Shown: piece by piece, positions 62,484 to 64,000 of the stretch
Numbering within the stretch: the first letter of the stretch is position 1
Layout: each line of letters opens with the position of its first letter
Assembly (NCBI GenBank): GCA_963818725.1
Contig: CAWFTU010000014.1
Location: forward strand, 124,001 to 188,000
Direction of reading: 5' to 3'
DNA: 64,000 bases
Source of the DNA: DATFDN01 sp963818725
GTDB taxonomy: Bacteria > Pseudomonadota > Alphaproteobacteria > Acetobacterales > Acetobacteraceae
Notes under the pieces: model-generated
What the model was told of the DNA's origin: nothing
Seen by the model: the letters and a program-made list of their open reading frames with translations, nothing else
The model's database searches: none
Program-made: the position numbers and the translations under genes

Positions 62484-63683
62484 ATGCCGGTATCGACCCT
62501 CTACCAGACGACCCGCGTTCAGCCCTCGGCTGATCCCGTCGCGCGCGCCCGCGCCCTCGGCCCGCTGGTCGCCGGGGCATCGGATGCGATCGAGCGCGAG
62601 CAGCGGTTTCCGCCCGACCTGCTCGACGCGCTGCATGAGGCGCGGCTGTTCCGGCTGTTGCTGCCCCGCTCGGCCGGGGGCGAGGAGAGCGAGCCGGGTC
62701 CGTACCTGCGCGCGGTGGAAGAGATCGGCCGCCACGACGGATCGGTTGCGTGGTGCATGTTCGTCGCCAACAGCGCCGCCCTGATCGCCGCCTATCTCGA
62801 ACCGGCGTCGGCGCGCGCGATGTTCGCCGATCCGCGCGCCTCCATCGCCTGGGGACCGCCTGGGCTCGATCGCGCGCGCGGGGTTCCGGGCGGCTACAGG
62901 GTCAACGGACGCTGGGGATATGCCAGCGGGTGCCGGCACGCGACGTGGATGGGCGCGCATTGCATGGTGGAGGAGCCGGACGGGTCGCTGCGCCTGAACG
63001 CGGCCGGGCGCCCCACCGTCCGCACGCTGCTCTTTCCCGCCGAGCAGGCCAGGCTGATCGACGATTGGGACGTCATCGGCCTGCGCGGCACATCCAGCGG
63101 CTCCTATGCCGTCACCGACCTGTTCGTTGCCGAGGCGTACAGCTCGACACGGGAGGATCCGGCGCTGGCCCGCGAGCGCGGGCGGCTCTACGCCTTCCCG
63201 CAGCAGGGTCTCTACACCGTCGGGGCGGCCGGAACCGCGCTTGGGATCGCGCGGGGGATGATGGACGCCTTTCTTGCGCTCGCGACGCGCAAGACGCCGC
63301 GCGCCCTGGATCTGTCCCTCGCTCGCAGCCCGGCCGTCCAGATGGAGTTCGCCCAGGTCGAGGCGCGGCTCGGCGCGGCGCGCGCCTACTTGCTAGCGAC
63401 GCTGGAGGAGATCTGGTCCGATCCGGAGCCGCGCGCTCCGATCGCCGTGCCGGATCGCGCCCGGCTGCGCCTGGCCGCGACCCATGCCATCCAGTGCGCG
63501 GTCGAGGCCGCCGATTGGATTTACCGCGCCGCGGGAACGGATGCGATCTTCAGGGGCAGCCCCTTCGAGCGGCGCTTCCGCGACATTCACACCGTTTCCC
63601 AGCAAATCCAGGCGCGCATGGCAAATTTCGAGGCGGTCGGGCGTGTCATGATGGGCATTGAACCGGAAATACCTTTTTTATAG
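62484..63683 (+). CDS. Acyl-CoA dehydrogenase family flavoprotein (monooxygenase-like branch)
   Basis: 399 residues with N-terminal alpha domain (RFPPDLLDALHEARLFRLLL), central beta domain (SVAWCMFVANSAALIAAYLE; WGYASGCRHATWMGAHCMV; LRGTSSGSYAVTDLFVAEAY) and C-terminal helical domain (WIYRAAGTDAIFRGSPFERR, DIHTVSQQIQARMANFEAVG). The loss of a clear catalytic Glu and the terminal DIHTVSQQIQ motif point to the HsaA/DszC-like flavin-dependent monooxygenase branch rather than to beta-oxidation. Substrate unknown. No flavin reductase nearby. Confidence 0.82.
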   Translation: MPVSTLYQTTRVQPSADPVARARALGPLVAGASDAIEREQRFPPDLLDALHEARLFRLLLPRSAGGEESEPGPYLRAVEEIGRHDGSVAWCMFVANSAALIAAYLEPASARAMFADPRASIAWGPPGLDRARGVPGGYRVNGRWGYASGCRHATWMGAHCMVEEPDGSLRLNAAGRPTVRTLLFPAEQARLIDDWDVIGLRGTSSGSYAVTDLFVAEAYSSTREDPALARERGRLYAFPQQGLYTVGAAGTALGIARGMMDAFLALATRKTPRALDLSLARSPAVQMEFAQVEARLGAARAYLLATLEEIWSDPEPRAPIAVPDRARLRLAATHAIQCAVEAADWIYRAAGTDAIFRGSPFERRFRDIHTVSQQIQARMANFEAVGRVMMGIEPEIPFL

Positions 63684-63849
63684 GAAACGATTTGTGACCG
63701 GGTGGCCGAGCCCGCTTCTATGACACTGTTCGGCGCCAGGCTGCTCGGCCTCGGCACGATCGCGACGCGCCGTCGCGGGCGGATGAGCGGCTAGGTTGTG
63801 TCGATCCCCTTCGGGACCCTCCAAAACGGGGTGCTTGTCCCAGCACTGG

Positions 63850-64000
63850 CTAGCCACCTTCCAGCGCCGCCGCCACGCCTGCCCGGAAGGCGGCCAGGAC
63901 GTCACGGACGTCCGTCTCGGTGTGGCACAGGCCGACGTAGCACTTGCTATCGCTCTTCAGCACGCCATGGGCGCGCACCGCCTCGTTGAAGCGGCGCATC
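63850..64000 (-). CDS. Class III aminotransferase (glutamate-1-semialdehyde-aminomutase-like), C-terminal fragment
   Basis: From the window end, the minus strand reads MRRFNEAVRAHGVLKSDSKC, YVGLCHTETDVRDVLAAFR and AGVAAALEGG before a TAG at 63852-63850. This is the C-terminal small domain of PLP-dependent class III aminotransferases; the HTETDV segment is similar to HTDEDI in their C-terminal regions. The catalytic part lies outside the window, so the exact enzyme cannot be named. Confidence 0.6.
   Translation of the reverse strand, partial: MRRFNEAVRAHGVLKSDSKCYVGLCHTETDVRDVLAAFRAGVAAALEGG

Noticed and set aside
63700..63760. GGTGGCCGAG-like string resembling the D-arm start of tRNA-Ser/Leu
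   Set aside because: No acceptor, anticodon or T-arm partner sequences follow; not a tRNA.

Overview
The window is a 64 kb piece of a very GC-rich alphaproteobacterial genome. The lineage call rests on an OmpR-type ChvI/ChvG two-component pair, a short-chain acyl-CoA (ScfR-type) HTH regulator divergent from isocitrate lyase, and pyrB overlapping a non-catalytic dihydroorotase homologue. Rhodospirillales/Acetobacteraceae is my best guess at family level, but this is inference. Genes are densely packed, many with 1-4 nt stop/start overlaps. I see no tRNA, rRNA, CRISPR array or prophage.

Layout. 0-3 kb: regulator fragment, isocitrate lyase, a glycosyltransferase. 2.9-5 kb: a junction zone with a 244-nt tract almost free of C on the + strand, a truncated IS982 element and a decayed IS630-type transposase. 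5-14.3 kb: EmrAB-like efflux pair with a perfect operator palindrome, YkgJ- and YkoP-like proteins, AI-2E permease, flavin monooxygenase, OsmC, acetate permease, Bcr/CflA efflux. 14.3-22.8 kb: a candidate structured RNA with terminator, an adenylate cyclase, envelope and glycosyltransferase genes, a chitinase-like lysin, a TylF-type methyltransferase. 22.9-25.5 kb: copper handling set (DUF2946, outer-membrane protein, CopC, CopD). 25.6-38.5 kb: DUF4142, HpaB-type oxygenase, gmk-yicC, an enolase-superfamily enzyme, a DUF3883 nuclease-like gene next to damaged liv ATPase genes, pyrB-pyrC', a dipeptide-type ATPase pair, an iron alcohol dehydrogenase. 38.6-49.2 kb: kup, then a catabolic-looking island: VOC-SMP30-cupin-DoxX on the minus strand, divergent GMC oxidoreductase, and a minus-strand operon DUF1800-DUF1501-RuBisCO-like protein-cupin. 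49.3-64 kb: elongation factor G paralogue, a complete phage-shock module (PspF divergent from pspA-pspB-pspC-yccF with a sigma-54 promoter), ChvI/ChvG, a TPR glycosyltransferase, a large membrane protein, an acyl-CoA dehydrogenase-like enzyme and the end of a class III aminotransferase.

Two features affect all reading of the window. First, at least twelve otherwise intact genes carry frameshifts, and in every one the net change is one extra base per event (two events in the GT2-GtrA gene). A thirteenth gene (dppD) lacks one base. This bias looks like uncorrected sequencing error more than gene decay, so I give full-length coordinates and mark the shift. Second, a G/C-rich palindromic repeat family sits between genes and also at gene ends.

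The observations I consider most worth follow-up are the C-free tract, the RuBisCO-like/DUF1501/DUF1800 operon, the DUF3883 gene beside a LivG-like ATPase that has lost its Walker A, and the candidate RNA at 14.5 kb.
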